Virus record (IMG/VR): IMGVR_UViG_3300042327_000544
Span: 22,980-86,979 of that record
Source: a virus
Reading direction: 5' to 3' (one strand)
Length of the DNA: 64,000 nt
Below are positions 36,832-45,269 of this stretch, one piece after another; within the stretch, counting starts at the first letter, position 1; every line of letters begins with the position of its first letter. The notes under the pieces were generated by a model. That model was not told the origin of the DNA. It saw only the letters and a list, made by a program, of their open reading frames with translations, and did no database searches. A program made the translations under genes and the position numbers.

Positions 36832-37354
36832 TTTTAACCTCTACGTAAGAAACTCCAACAATCATTTCTCCAGAGGAAACTTCAGAAATCTTATATTTGT
36901 ATTCTTCTGAAGATGGAAAAATTATTAAATTACCTTTTGATAGGGGTATAGAAATATCTTTGTTTAAGAATGTAAGACTAGATCCAGTGTGGTTGCTATT
37001 TACCACATAAATAATTGATATAGTATCTATTAGTCCTGGGTTTAAAAACTCTTGTAGGTATGATGTTTCTGGAATTATTTTTAAAAAAACATTCTCTATT
37101 GGATAAACAAATTCAAGGGACCTATCATGAAGATAAGAATTTATTTCAGAAATATAGCTAATATATAACCTTCTATTTTCTAAATTTAAATTTTTAAAGT
37201 TTGTTGTCTTAATGACACCCTCTTTAAAACCATTGACTCTTTCTATCCATGCAATCTCTTCAAAGTTTGAAAGCATAACTTGAAGATCTGTGTCTCTTAT
37301 GTATGAAAAACTGTATACACTTATATCCTGCTCTGAAAATATTTTATTAACCAT
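36824..37354 (-). CDS. Possible dioxygenase-fold protein
   Basis: 176 residues from MVNKIFSEQDISVYSF; this ATG has GGAGG 4 bases upstream and overlaps the end of the GNAT-like gene, so it is preferred over ATGs further up. DTISIIYVVNSNHTGSSLTF, LSKGNLIIFPSSEEYKY and MIVGVSYVE follow the strand order of P4H-like enzymes, with His in NSNHTG but no full metal triad. May be an inactive or altered relative. Confidence 0.42.
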   Translation of the reverse strand: MVNKIFSEQDISVYSFSYIRDTDLQVMLSNFEEIAWIERVNGFKEGVIKTTNFKNLNLENRRLYISYISEINSYLHDRSLEFVYPIENVFLKIIPETSYLQEFLNPGLIDTISIIYVVNSNHTGSSLTFLNKDISIPLSKGNLIIFPSSEEYKYKISEVSSGEMIVGVSYVEVKND

Positions 37355-37892
37355 TGCTTCCTCCTGGTCTGTGACCATGCCAGACATCTGGATAAGCTGG
37401 ATCTCTGGGTGGATCAATATCAAACACTGATATTGATGATCTTTGTTCTAATGGAACATCTTTTATTGCTTCTTGCCACATATCTTTAACTAATTTAGTA
37501 GCCTTTTCAGTTTTTTCGCTTCTATCTAGAGGGACATCTAGAATTACATTTAAGTAGTCACTAAATATTGCTCTAGCAACTAATCCAGAAATTCCCAGTA
37601 GGCCCATTTTCCTATACTTTGGATTCACATAAACTCTTTCGTTTCTTCCATTCTTATTTACAGTGCAATATAGATCGGGATAAATTGTAGGTAAATAGTC
37701 TGAAACAATAACAGTATTTTCTGGGTGTATGTCATTAAAATAAATTGCGCTTACGTATTTTATAGATGAATGATTTAATTTTGTAACATGTATCCAAGAG
37801 CCTTTTAATTCATTAGGCATTGCAGAAAATACGGGCACAAGGCTTTCTCCGACCCTTTTCATATCTATAATGTTATATTGCGCTTGAGTCAT
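37347..37892 (-). CDS. GNAT-like acetyltransferase-fold protein
   Basis: 181 residues. NERVYVNPKYRKMGLLGIS resembles GNAT motif A (V.P.YR..G.G) but the acetyl-CoA loop is imperfect. The C-terminus is Pro/His-rich (VFDIDPPRDPAYPDVWHG). Overlaps neighbours at both ends. Could modify a small molecule or protein terminus; tentative. Confidence 0.4.
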   Translation of the reverse strand: MTQAQYNIIDMKRVGESLVPVFSAMPNELKGSWIHVTKLNHSSIKYVSAIYFNDIHPENTVIVSDYLPTIYPDLYCTVNKNGRNERVYVNPKYRKMGLLGISGLVARAIFSDYLNVILDVPLDRSEKTEKATKLVKDMWQEAIKDVPLEQRSSISVFDIDPPRDPAYPDVWHGHRPGGSNG

Positions 37893-39057
37893 GAGTTAGC
37901 ATCCTTTCTGTAAAGAACATGTCGTATGGTTCACAGTTTATAGAAATAATATCGTGGGGGGCTTGAACTATTTCGTAAAGATAAATTGATTCCCAGCTGC
38001 TGGTGTCGTATGAATAAACTAGGTCAGTTTCTTTAACTATATTTACGGAAGTTTCAAATTTAGCAACCCCGTCTCTTTTAATTAAAACATAGTGGTACTG
38101 GGAAAATATGTCCTCGTTAATTACAACCGCATATGCAGATTGAGTTTTATATAAAGCTACAATATTTGTAATTTCTGGAATAATATTGGGGTCGTTATCT
38201 GACCAAGCAATGGCTTGAGCCGTTACACCTTCTTCACTTTCATAAGGGAACCCTTCAATATTTGCAGACAAGAGTGTATCTCCTACTTGCAAATCTCCTG
38301 CTTTAACAAGACCGTCAGTAGTTCTAACTAAGGTTGTAATGCCCACACTTTTGCCACCAAAACTAAATAGTGCGCTGAGGTCAAGGTTAGTAAGATCTCC
38401 AGAGCCTCCAAAAAGTGGTGTGTCAAATGCTGGTGGTTCGTTAAATGCTGGTGGTTCGTTAAAGCCTGGGTTAAAGCCTGGGTTGAATCCTGGGTTGCCG
38501 AATCCTGGGTTAGGATTATAGGAAACGGTAAATTCAGGCAACAATGGAACTCTTCCATTATAAACTTGAATATTTCTAGACCCTTCTCCACTTAATAAAA
38601 ATGAAACTGCAATACTGCTCCAAGACCAGCTTTGGTAAGGAATGTTTGTTCCATTTACTGCAATATTTGTGGGCTCAGTTGGAAAAGATCCGCTGATAAT
38701 AACTGTTGTTCCGTTCCAGGTATATGAGCTAATAGAAGATGTTTGTGGTGGATCTGGTGGGGGAGCAAACCCTGGATTAAATCCTGGATTAAAATTGGGT
38801 GGAGCTACATAACCATAATATGTAAACCCTATGGTATCTCCAATTTTTACTACCGAGCCAGAAGCAACTGATTGTTCTTTTATATTTAGATCAAGATTTA
38901 TATTTGCTGTAGACTCTGCTGTTTCTTGCCAAGTAAGCCCTCTTGATTCCAGTTCTTGTTTTGCCTGAGCTCTTGTTAGCCCACTAAGACTGGGCACATT
39001 AACCTTTCTTATTCCAATTTTACTTAGTAGACCAATTTTACGAAATCTTCTGGCCAT
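37873..39057 (-). CDS. PASTA - (PGFN) repeat - Hint-domain protein
   Basis: 394 residues in three parts. Residues ~18-85 form a PASTA domain (VPSLSGLTRAQAKQELESRG). Low-complexity NPGFNPGFN repeats follow (~90-100 and ~185-205) around an Ig/IPT-like segment. From ~235, GITTLVRTTDGLVKAGDL.VGDTLLS, SQYHYVLIKRDG and the end NCEPYDMFFTERMLTHDSS follow the Hint (hedgehog/intein) fold. The usual first Cys and terminal His-Asn are replaced (Gly-Ile and His-Asp), so splicing looks unlikely. PASTA suggests peptidoglycan contact. Confidence 0.6.
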   Translation of the reverse strand: MARRFRKIGLLSKIGIRKVNVPSLSGLTRAQAKQELESRGLTWQETAESTANINLDLNIKEQSVASGSVVKIGDTIGFTYYGYVAPPNFNPGFNPGFAPPPDPPQTSSISSYTWNGTTVIISGSFPTEPTNIAVNGTNIPYQSWSWSSIAVSFLLSGEGSRNIQVYNGRVPLLPEFTVSYNPNPGFGNPGFNPGFNPGFNEPPAFNEPPAFDTPLFGGSGDLTNLDLSALFSFGGKSVGITTLVRTTDGLVKAGDLQVGDTLLSANIEGFPYESEEGVTAQAIAWSDNDPNIIPEITNIVALYKTQSAYAVVINEDIFSQYHYVLIKRDGVAKFETSVNIVKETDLVYSYDTSSWESIYLYEIVQAPHDIISINCEPYDMFFTERMLTHDSSAI

Positions 39058-40404
39058 TTAAACGCTCAAATCGCCAAGTATAACCCAAGAATTAAGTGCT
39101 CGTTTAATAAGTGTAGCGCTGCTCCACTGTGCACGTAATTTTAATCCAGGAGTGGAATTTGGTGTAAATCCATCTCCTGCTATAGTAACCTGAGAGGTTC
39201 CTGTTTGTAATATATCTACAGAATATCCGACTGGGAACAAAACAGAGTCTGCTATTGTTACAGTTCCGCCTGCAGACATTTCAATAAGTCTTCCAGAATC
39301 TATTGGCGCAATAGTATAACTTGCGGATTTAGAGTTTATTGTTATTGCATCTTCAGATCTAACAGAAATTGATCCTGCCATTGATGAGTGGAATTGGCAG
39401 GCATAGTAAAGGTTATCTGGTGCACTTTGAGGAAGCTCTACTAGTATATGACCTGATTGTGCTCCTCCATTTGTTACTCCAGTTGAATATACATTTTCTA
39501 AGCTATAAGCACCTGATACTGTTTGAATCCAAAAAGGGTGTCCTGCGGCATTAACATGAATTCGATATTTTTTACCTTTTTCAAATGTAATAAGCCCATT
39601 AGATACTCCATTCACCAAATAGGATCCAGAACCAGAGTTGGTGACATAGTAATCAACAGAAGGTTCTGATATCGATAAATATGTCTCTGCTGCTGTGGAT
39701 GAATTTAATTTATTCCCTAAAGCTGTTGTAATTGTTGCAGCATAATTTGCATCATCACCAAGTGCTGCCGCAAGCTCATCCAGGGTGTTTAGTGCTGCTG
39801 GTGCACCTGTAAGTAAGGCATTTACCTGTGCTGTTGCATCTGCAATAGCTTCTGATTTGGCTGTAGCAATAGCTGTATTTCTATTTGTTACTTCTGTAGC
39901 AATAGCTGTATTTCTATTTGTTGCTTCAGTAGAAATTGCAGAAGTAATTTCTGTGTCTCTTGCAATTGTTGCTGGGATTTGAGAGTCTGGAACAAAACCA
40001 TTTAAATCAAGTTCTGCAACTCCCTCTGGGTTTCCCAATAAACTTACTGGAATATACCCGACAGATACTGTATCATCTAATGCAGCAATTGCTGCATCAA
40101 CATATAATTTGCTTGCAATAGTGCTGTCAACTGCAAGAGTGATTGTATTTGCAACATCGTTATAGGTTTTGGATACACCTGTTCCAGCAACTAATGCTGA
40201 GTCTATTGCATCTTGAGCAAGCTCTGTAATTTCACTTGGTATAACGCTTAAAAATGGAAGTACTGGCCATAAACTTGTTCCATTTCCAGCTTTTATTTTA
40301 TTTAGCGTTGTATCTAGACCTAGTTCTCCAGCTGCTAAAGGTCTTGTGGAAGAAGACCATTGAGATGAAGTACCTCTTCTAATTTTTATCGTTACTGATG
40401 GCAT
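39058..40404 (-). CDS. Tail fibre with cupredoxin-like C-terminal domain
   Basis: 448 residues. The N-terminus IKIRRGTSSQWSSSTRPLA is the common fibre attachment module. A coiled, Ala/Thr-rich shaft contains TEATNRNTAIA repeats. Residues ~255-350 look like a blue-copper fold: LITFEKGKKYRIHVNAAGHPF and LYYACQFHSSMAGSISV offer His, Cys, His and Met in type-1 copper order. The last part is a small beta domain. Metal binding is inferred. Confidence 0.65.
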   Translation of the reverse strand: MPSVTIKIRRGTSSQWSSSTRPLAAGELGLDTTLNKIKAGNGTSLWPVLPFLSVIPSEITELAQDAIDSALVAGTGVSKTYNDVANTITLAVDSTIASKLYVDAAIAALDDTVSVGYIPVSLLGNPEGVAELDLNGFVPDSQIPATIARDTEITSAISTEATNRNTAIATEVTNRNTAIATAKSEAIADATAQVNALLTGAPAALNTLDELAAALGDDANYAATITTALGNKLNSSTAAETYLSISEPSVDYYVTNSGSGSYLVNGVSNGLITFEKGKKYRIHVNAAGHPFWIQTVSGAYSLENVYSTGVTNGGAQSGHILVELPQSAPDNLYYACQFHSSMAGSISVRSEDAITINSKSASYTIAPIDSGRLIEMSAGGTVTIADSVLFPVGYSVDILQTGTSQVTIAGDGFTPNSTPGLKLRAQWSSATLIKRALNSWVILGDLSV

Positions 40405-40658
40405 TATGCAGCACCACCATCAACTATTCCTGGACTTGGAACTTCAACTGATTCTACAGAATAGACTGCTCCATCATATGTATGAATATGATCTAGAAGT
40501 CCAGTTATTACTCCTCCGCCAACTGAGTGCCAAAGGGAGCCATCGTGAAATTTTAATTCTTCGTCTACCGTATTATAATAAACATCTCCCATGCGGGCTT
40601 GAGATGGATCTGTTGCTAGTGCTACTGCGTGTAAGGGAACTAATCTTTGAACTGACAT
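40404..40658 (-). CDS. Short fibre-tip protein
   Basis: 84 residues. MGDVYYNTVDEELKFHDGSLWH is the DVYYNT..G.LK.Y.G..W motif common to phage fibre modules. One-base overlap with the next gene (TAATG-type coupling). Probably a small accessory of the fibre. Confidence 0.6.
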   Translation of the reverse strand: MSVQRLVPLHAVALATDPSQARMGDVYYNTVDEELKFHDGSLWHSVGGGVITGLLDHIHTYDGAVYSVESVEVPSPGIVDGGAA

Positions 40659-40669
40659 TTAAAACTCCC

Positions 40670-42058
40670 TTATCCAGTAATTACGACTCTGTAGGCTCCA
40701 CTTGCAGGCGCTGTTGCAAATCTTAGTGTAATTGTGTTTGCTGATGTACGCTCTACATCTGTTTCAACTAAAGCTTTTAGCCCTGCTGTTTCAAAAACTT
40801 GAACAGTAACATCATCTGATCCTAAATTGTGTGTTATAACAAGCGCTGATAATTCTGAAGGGTTAGCAAGATTTTCTGCGTACTTTCTTGCAATTGCATG
40901 ATAGTTTGTTCCATTATTTGTAAGTGTCCAGTTATCGCTTGTCTCATTCCATAGGATTTCAACATCTGCGCCATCGCCACGCTCTACACGAATACCAGCA
41001 TCTGCTGTTGGTGTTCCAGTAAAATCGGTATTAAGATTAATCTTATTATCAACAATATTTACCTGTGTAGTATTTACTGAGTTTATTGTTCCAGCTACGT
41101 TTAGGTTTCCGCCTACTGTTAAGTTATTTGTAATGCTTACATCATCTGGAAGACCAATTGTTACTGTTGTGCCTTCTCCTGCTGTAGGGCTTACTGTTAC
41201 TTCATTAGCTGTTCCTGTAATGTTTGCAACATAATCACCCGTTGTTTGGCTTCCAAGGTTTACATTCTTAACACTTACTGCACCGTCTGTTACGGTAAAA
41301 TCTGTTGTAGCAAAAGAAGCAACACCACGGTTTGTAGTTGTTGCAATTTCTGCATCTACTGTTAGAGTTCCTGCTGCATCATCGTATGTTACATCGATGC
41401 CTTCGCCTGCAACAATTTGTCCGCCAACAATATCTTGTACACGCTCAGCATTTAATGTTACTGCGCCTGATGTTACTGTAAAGTCTGTTGCGTCAAAGCT
41501 TGCAACACCCTTATTAGTTGAAGTTGCATCTTCTGCTGATACTGTAACTGTATTATTTGTTACAGCTACGTCAATTCCTTCTCCGCCAGCAACAGTTAAT
41601 GTGTCAGTTAATAGATTAACTGTATCTGTTCCAGTGTCTCCTGCTATTGAAAGGTTTGTTGCTACGTCTGTTTCGCTTGCTGCGGTTAAACGACCTTGTG
41701 CATCTACGGTAAATGTTGGGATCTTTGTTGTTGAACCGTATGAGCCAGCAGTTACTGCAGTGTTATCTAAATCTATTGTTGTTGTGCCTGCTGCATCGTT
41801 GTATGTTGATGTTAGGCCAACTCCGCCAACGATTGCTGAACCAATTACATCTTGAATGACCTCTGTAGAACCAGACATTGGCATCCATGGACCATTTGGA
41901 GAGGCAAGTCCATTGTAGTAGTACATTGTATTATTGCTTGAGTCATAATAAATCTGACCCGCTACTGGATTGGATGGTGCTGAACTTAAATTCTGAATTC
42001 TTGCATTGAGCAGCTCATTCTTGTTGAGGTCAATGTTGGTTACAAATAATCTTGCCAT
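40670..42058 (-). CDS. Long tail fibre protein
   Basis: 462 residues of repeated GVASF.(A/T)TDFTVT and G.GIDVTYDDAAGTLTVD units, then ITNNLTVGGNLNVAGTIN and NWTLTNNGTNYHAIARKY. This organisation is widespread in fibres of aquatic phages. C-terminal beta domain ends GAYRVVITG. Confidence 0.75.
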   Translation of the reverse strand: MARLFVTNIDLNKNELLNARIQNLSSAPSNPVAGQIYYDSSNNTMYYYNGLASPNGPWMPMSGSTEVIQDVIGSAIVGGVGLTSTYNDAAGTTTIDLDNTAVTAGSYGSTTKIPTFTVDAQGRLTAASETDVATNLSIAGDTGTDTVNLLTDTLTVAGGEGIDVAVTNNTVTVSAEDATSTNKGVASFDATDFTVTSGAVTLNAERVQDIVGGQIVAGEGIDVTYDDAAGTLTVDAEIATTTNRGVASFATTDFTVTDGAVSVKNVNLGSQTTGDYVANITGTANEVTVSPTAGEGTTVTIGLPDDVSITNNLTVGGNLNVAGTINSVNTTQVNIVDNKINLNTDFTGTPTADAGIRVERGDGADVEILWNETSDNWTLTNNGTNYHAIARKYAENLANPSELSALVITHNLGSDDVTVQVFETAGLKALVETDVERTSANTITLRFATAPASGAYRVVITG

Positions 42059-42072
42059 TTTTTATTCTCCTT

Positions 42073-42516
42073 TTAGGACAGGTACGCTGTCCCTGAAAAT
42101 GGTTGTGCCATTGTCAGTGTAATCTGGTTAATACTATTATAGTCTATTCCTGTTTCTAATATGTCGCCTGCAGAATTTTTGATAGTCACATTTGGATTGT
42201 ATCCTAAATTATGTGTTATCTGGAGGCTATATATTCCATTTACTGGACCTGTTACCTGATTGATTAACCAAGGGTAAGTCAATGTTCCAGCTGTTAGAAG
42301 GTAGTTTGCTGCTCCGACCCATGTAAAGTCTGAAGGCTTTGGACCATAAAATCTTGTTGTGTTTTTGTCATAATAAAAATCGCCTTCAAGACCTAGTGTT
42401 TCTGATGGGGCACCTAGGCCATTTAATATTGTTTTTCCTCTTGGTCCTTGTGGGCCAGGGCTAGAAATAACTACATCGTTTACGACTTCTGTTACTATTA
42501 CTTTTTCTACTGTCAT
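42073..42516 (-). CDS. Collagen-like short fibre protein
   Basis: 147 residues. SSPGPQGPRG is a short Gly-X-Y stretch; EGDFYYDKNTTRFYGPK is a typical fibre module. C-terminal IYSLQITHNLGYNPNVTI resembles the end of the long fibre at 40670. ATGA coupling to the BppU-like gene. Confidence 0.68.
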   Translation of the reverse strand: MTVEKVIVTEVVNDVVISSPGPQGPRGKTILNGLGAPSETLGLEGDFYYDKNTTRFYGPKPSDFTWVGAANYLLTAGTLTYPWLINQVTGPVNGIYSLQITHNLGYNPNVTIKNSAGDILETGIDYNSINQITLTMAQPFSGTAYLS

Positions 42517-42866
42517 ACTGTCACCGACCTACTTAGTGCTAAAAAGCCTTCAAGTAATTTTATTTTATTCCCGTTGCTATCTGTCACCATAAGATCATAG
42601 GCTGATTTAGGATAGAATAACTTGTTTGTCTGCGCCGCCGTCATTTTAATGGTTAGCTTTCCAGCAGTTGGGTCTATTGAAATTCCATCTGACAGATTAG
42701 GGGTATTTAGAGTAAACGCTAATTTTGTTCCACCTTTTGTGTCACGAACCTGCATTTTTGCGGAGGCTCCCACTAGACTTATTGGTAAGTTTTGGTTGTC
42801 TCTGTATTCTACAACAAAAGAAAATGTTGCATTTTGGTCTACTTCAAAATTTTTAACTGCTGACAT
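42513..42866 (-). CDS. BppU-like baseplate N-terminal domain protein
   Basis: 117 residues. FSFVVEYRDNQNLPISLVGA and AKMQVRDTKGGTKLAF are typical of the small Ig-like domain that heads baseplate upper proteins. It probably bridges fibre and baseplate. Confidence 0.65.
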   Translation of the reverse strand: MSAVKNFEVDQNATFSFVVEYRDNQNLPISLVGASAKMQVRDTKGGTKLAFTLNTPNLSDGISIDPTAGKLTIKMTAAQTNKLFYPKSAYDLMVTDSNGNKIKLLEGFLALSRSVTV

Positions 42867-42934
42867 AACATCTCCTAAAATAGGAAAACTCCTGTACTTA
42901 TTTTAGCACAGGAGCGATCCTAATTGAATAACAA

Positions 42935-43177
42935 TTACTTGCTTGTAAAACCAAATTCCTTGTTGCTTGGGCTTAAAGCCTTTAGAATAACTGGAGCAAT
43001 TGCTGCTACTCCAGCCGCAATTAAGTCCTTTGGATTTGTGTTCCCAGTCATGTATAGAGCTGTGGCTGCTGCCAAGAATGCTCTTCCATAAGTTCCAATT
43101 GCTGCTAAAATTTGTTCTTGCATTGTTACTTTCCCATCTTTGTTTAAATCAGCCTTATCAAATTTTTTGATAGCCAT
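42935..43177 (-). CDS. Holin-like protein with EF-hand
   Basis: 80 residues. Residues ~8-21 (DLNKDGKVTMQEQ) form a nearly ideal EF-hand calcium loop. Two hydrophobic segments follow (AAIGTYGRAFLAAATALYM and LIAAGVAAIAPVILKAL), then a Lys-containing tail. Size and two-segment topology fit class II holins that time lysis; the calcium site suggests ion control. A transglycosylase gene lies 3 kb away. Confidence 0.55.
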   Translation of the reverse strand: MAIKKFDKADLNKDGKVTMQEQILAAIGTYGRAFLAAATALYMTGNTNPKDLIAAGVAAIAPVILKALSPSNKEFGFTSK

Positions 43178-43213
43178 TTTATCATCTCCATTTTGAGCGG
43201 GGTGCCCAGAATT

Positions 43214-43230
43214 TTGGGGACTAGCCCCAA
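43214..43230 (-). terminator. Hairpin after nrdJ
   Basis: TTGGGG / CCCCAA stem with loop of five, extended by an outer AGAAT/ATTCT pairing, 17 bases beyond the nrdJ stop. No T run. Could reduce read-through or stabilise the message end. Confidence 0.4.
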
Positions 43231-43246
43231 TACTACAATTCTACCA

Positions 43247-45181
43247 CTAAGCTGAAATATCTACAAGTTCGCAGTTTCCGTCTGAGCTGCAGGCAAGCGT
43301 AGCATTAGTAGAAGTTCCGTCTTCTGTCTCGTAAAAGGACAAATCTTCCCAACGAATTTCGGCTGGCATCTTTGCAACAAGTGCATCGTATTCAGCCTTA
43401 TCTACTTCTTGATATGGAGCCTGCTTGTATGAGTGATCTGAGTGTGGCAAGAATGAAATTCCAGACACCTCGTCAAAATGCTTATATACCCAAGCTCCAA
43501 CTTCCATCCATTCATCTTCTTTTACAGATACTGTAATTGATGGCTTATGCTCACACCATGCACGTTGGTAAACCAACCAAATGTTAAGGTGCTCAACAGC
43601 TGTTAGATCATTTCTGACAATTGCACCCTCTGGTGCCTTTACTGGGAATGAAAATACGTATGTATCGTTTGGCTTCATTACATCATCTTCTACTGGAATC
43701 CCCACCTCTTTAAGGAAGGTAGAAATTGGATCTCCCTTTGAACCACGAACAGTTCTAATATAGTATGGAGAATGCCAAGCATGCATTCCTGAAGATACCC
43801 CGACCAATTGAGATACTGTTCCAGAAGGCTTTACACAAGTAATAGCGGCAGACTCAGGAATCCCAATTTTCCCAGCCTCTTCTTTATTCTTTGCTCTTGC
43901 TGCTTCTCTAAGGGTCATCAAGAATGACTCTAGTGCAACCAAATCTTGTTTGCCTGACATAAACTTATGCCCAAACTGTCCAGTCAAAGAAACTCCTAGT
44001 AAGCGTTCCTCTTCTGTGTTATCTTTCCAAATCTTACGCAGATACTTAAAGTCTGTAAGAGTAGACTGCCAGGTTCCAAGAATAGTTGCTAGTTCTACTT
44101 TACGTTCAATATCTTTCTTTGTATCATTTTCACGTAGTACGACTTCTGAAAGATTACAAAACTGGTAAGGACGTAGAATAATCTCTGAACACGGGTTAGT
44201 TCCATAGTGTATATCTGGATCTCTTCTTCCATACTTGGCTGCTTGGGCTTGAGCTGCGGCCACATTGTATATGCCTCGTTCTCCTGATTTTGAATCATAT
44301 AGCGACTTCCATTCTGCAATAAACTGCTCCATCTCTGGCTTGCGTGAATACGCAACAGAGTTATTAGACAAGGCACGTTGTGGGCTTGCTTCCCACCAGT
44401 TACCTGACTTTGCCTGCGCCATTTCAATATCATTAATATTAGAAAGAGAAATCATTGCTGAGCGACGAACTCCTCCTACAACAACTACTTCACCAATCTT
44501 GCACATAATGTCGTGGCATTCGATTGGCTTTAGGTTTCTTCCTGTAGCATTCTTAAACTTTGCAATTGTAAAATCAAACAAGTTAATAAGTGGCTGTGGG
44601 CCTGAAGATCTTCCACCCATTGTCTTAAGTCTTGCTCCTGCTGGTCTTACCTTAGAAACATCAATTGCTGGAATCTGTCCAGACCAAAGTAGTGCTAGCA
44701 ACTCACGGTATGCTTTAGCCCAGCCCTGCTTTGAGTCTTCTACTGTAATAACTGTAGTTGACTTCTCTAAAGTTTCTGGGACGGCAGGAAGCTTATTGAT
44801 GTACTTATACTCAACAGAGAATCCTACACCTGTACCGCACATAAGGATATACATAGTCTCATCAAATGAACGTGGTGAATCAACTGGTAAGAAAGCACAG
44901 TTATATCCAGCTACATTATCTCTTTCCAATGCTGCTCCTGAAGTCATAACAGAACGCATTGATGGCATAACATTTCGTTCAAAGACGAACTCTTTTAATT
45001 CCGCAACAAGCTTCTCATTTGGAATATAATTATGGTTCTTTTCTAGATGGCCAAGCATGAAGTTAAAATATCTATCTACTGTTTCGCCCCAAGTCTCACG
45101 ACGATTATCTTCTGATATCCATCTTGCATATCTTGATAACGCAATGAAATTTTCGTATGGGTTTGCAATAGTCTTAGACAT
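43247..45181 (-). CDS. nrdJ: Adenosylcobalamin-dependent ribonucleotide reductase (class II, monomeric)
   Basis: 644 residues. Reduces ribonucleotides to deoxyribonucleotides with a B12-generated radical, feeding phage DNA synthesis. The three catalytic elements are visible: the substrate-side Cys in AGYNCAFLPVDS, the radical Cys with Asn and Glu in YGTNPCSEII, and its partner in YQFCNLSE. The C-terminal shuttle pair is ACSSDGNC. Length is near that of monomeric RTPR enzymes (~700-740), slightly shorter. It depends on host cobalamin. It lies in the late strand beside the holin, not with replication genes. Confidence 0.95.
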   Translation of the reverse strand: MSKTIANPYENFIALSRYARWISEDNRRETWGETVDRYFNFMLGHLEKNHNYIPNEKLVAELKEFVFERNVMPSMRSVMTSGAALERDNVAGYNCAFLPVDSPRSFDETMYILMCGTGVGFSVEYKYINKLPAVPETLEKSTTVITVEDSKQGWAKAYRELLALLWSGQIPAIDVSKVRPAGARLKTMGGRSSGPQPLINLFDFTIAKFKNATGRNLKPIECHDIMCKIGEVVVVGGVRRSAMISLSNINDIEMAQAKSGNWWEASPQRALSNNSVAYSRKPEMEQFIAEWKSLYDSKSGERGIYNVAAAQAQAAKYGRRDPDIHYGTNPCSEIILRPYQFCNLSEVVLRENDTKKDIERKVELATILGTWQSTLTDFKYLRKIWKDNTEEERLLGVSLTGQFGHKFMSGKQDLVALESFLMTLREAARAKNKEEAGKIGIPESAAITCVKPSGTVSQLVGVSSGMHAWHSPYYIRTVRGSKGDPISTFLKEVGIPVEDDVMKPNDTYVFSFPVKAPEGAIVRNDLTAVEHLNIWLVYQRAWCEHKPSITVSVKEDEWMEVGAWVYKHFDEVSGISFLPHSDHSYKQAPYQEVDKAEYDALVAKMPAEIRWEDLSFYETEDGTSTNATLACSSDGNCELVDISA

Positions 45182-45269
45182 TTTATAATACCTTTTTCTC
45201 CGCCTGGCGGTTAATTTAAATTTAGTGTGAAGATCCTATTCTACCAAAGAACGCTTAAAAGGGGAAGTC

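Noticed and set aside
38328-38591. Leftward ORF with ALTQALTNHQHLTNHQHL repeats
   Set aside because: Frame shadow of the PGFN repeats in the Hint-domain gene.
43197-43255. tRNA-like sequence after nrdJ on the minus strand (D-arm-like GCTTAGTGGTAGA, TTGGG-N7-CCCAA stem)
   Set aside because: No matching acceptor stem, no T-arm, and the loop lacks U33. The stem is better read as a transcription-end hairpin.
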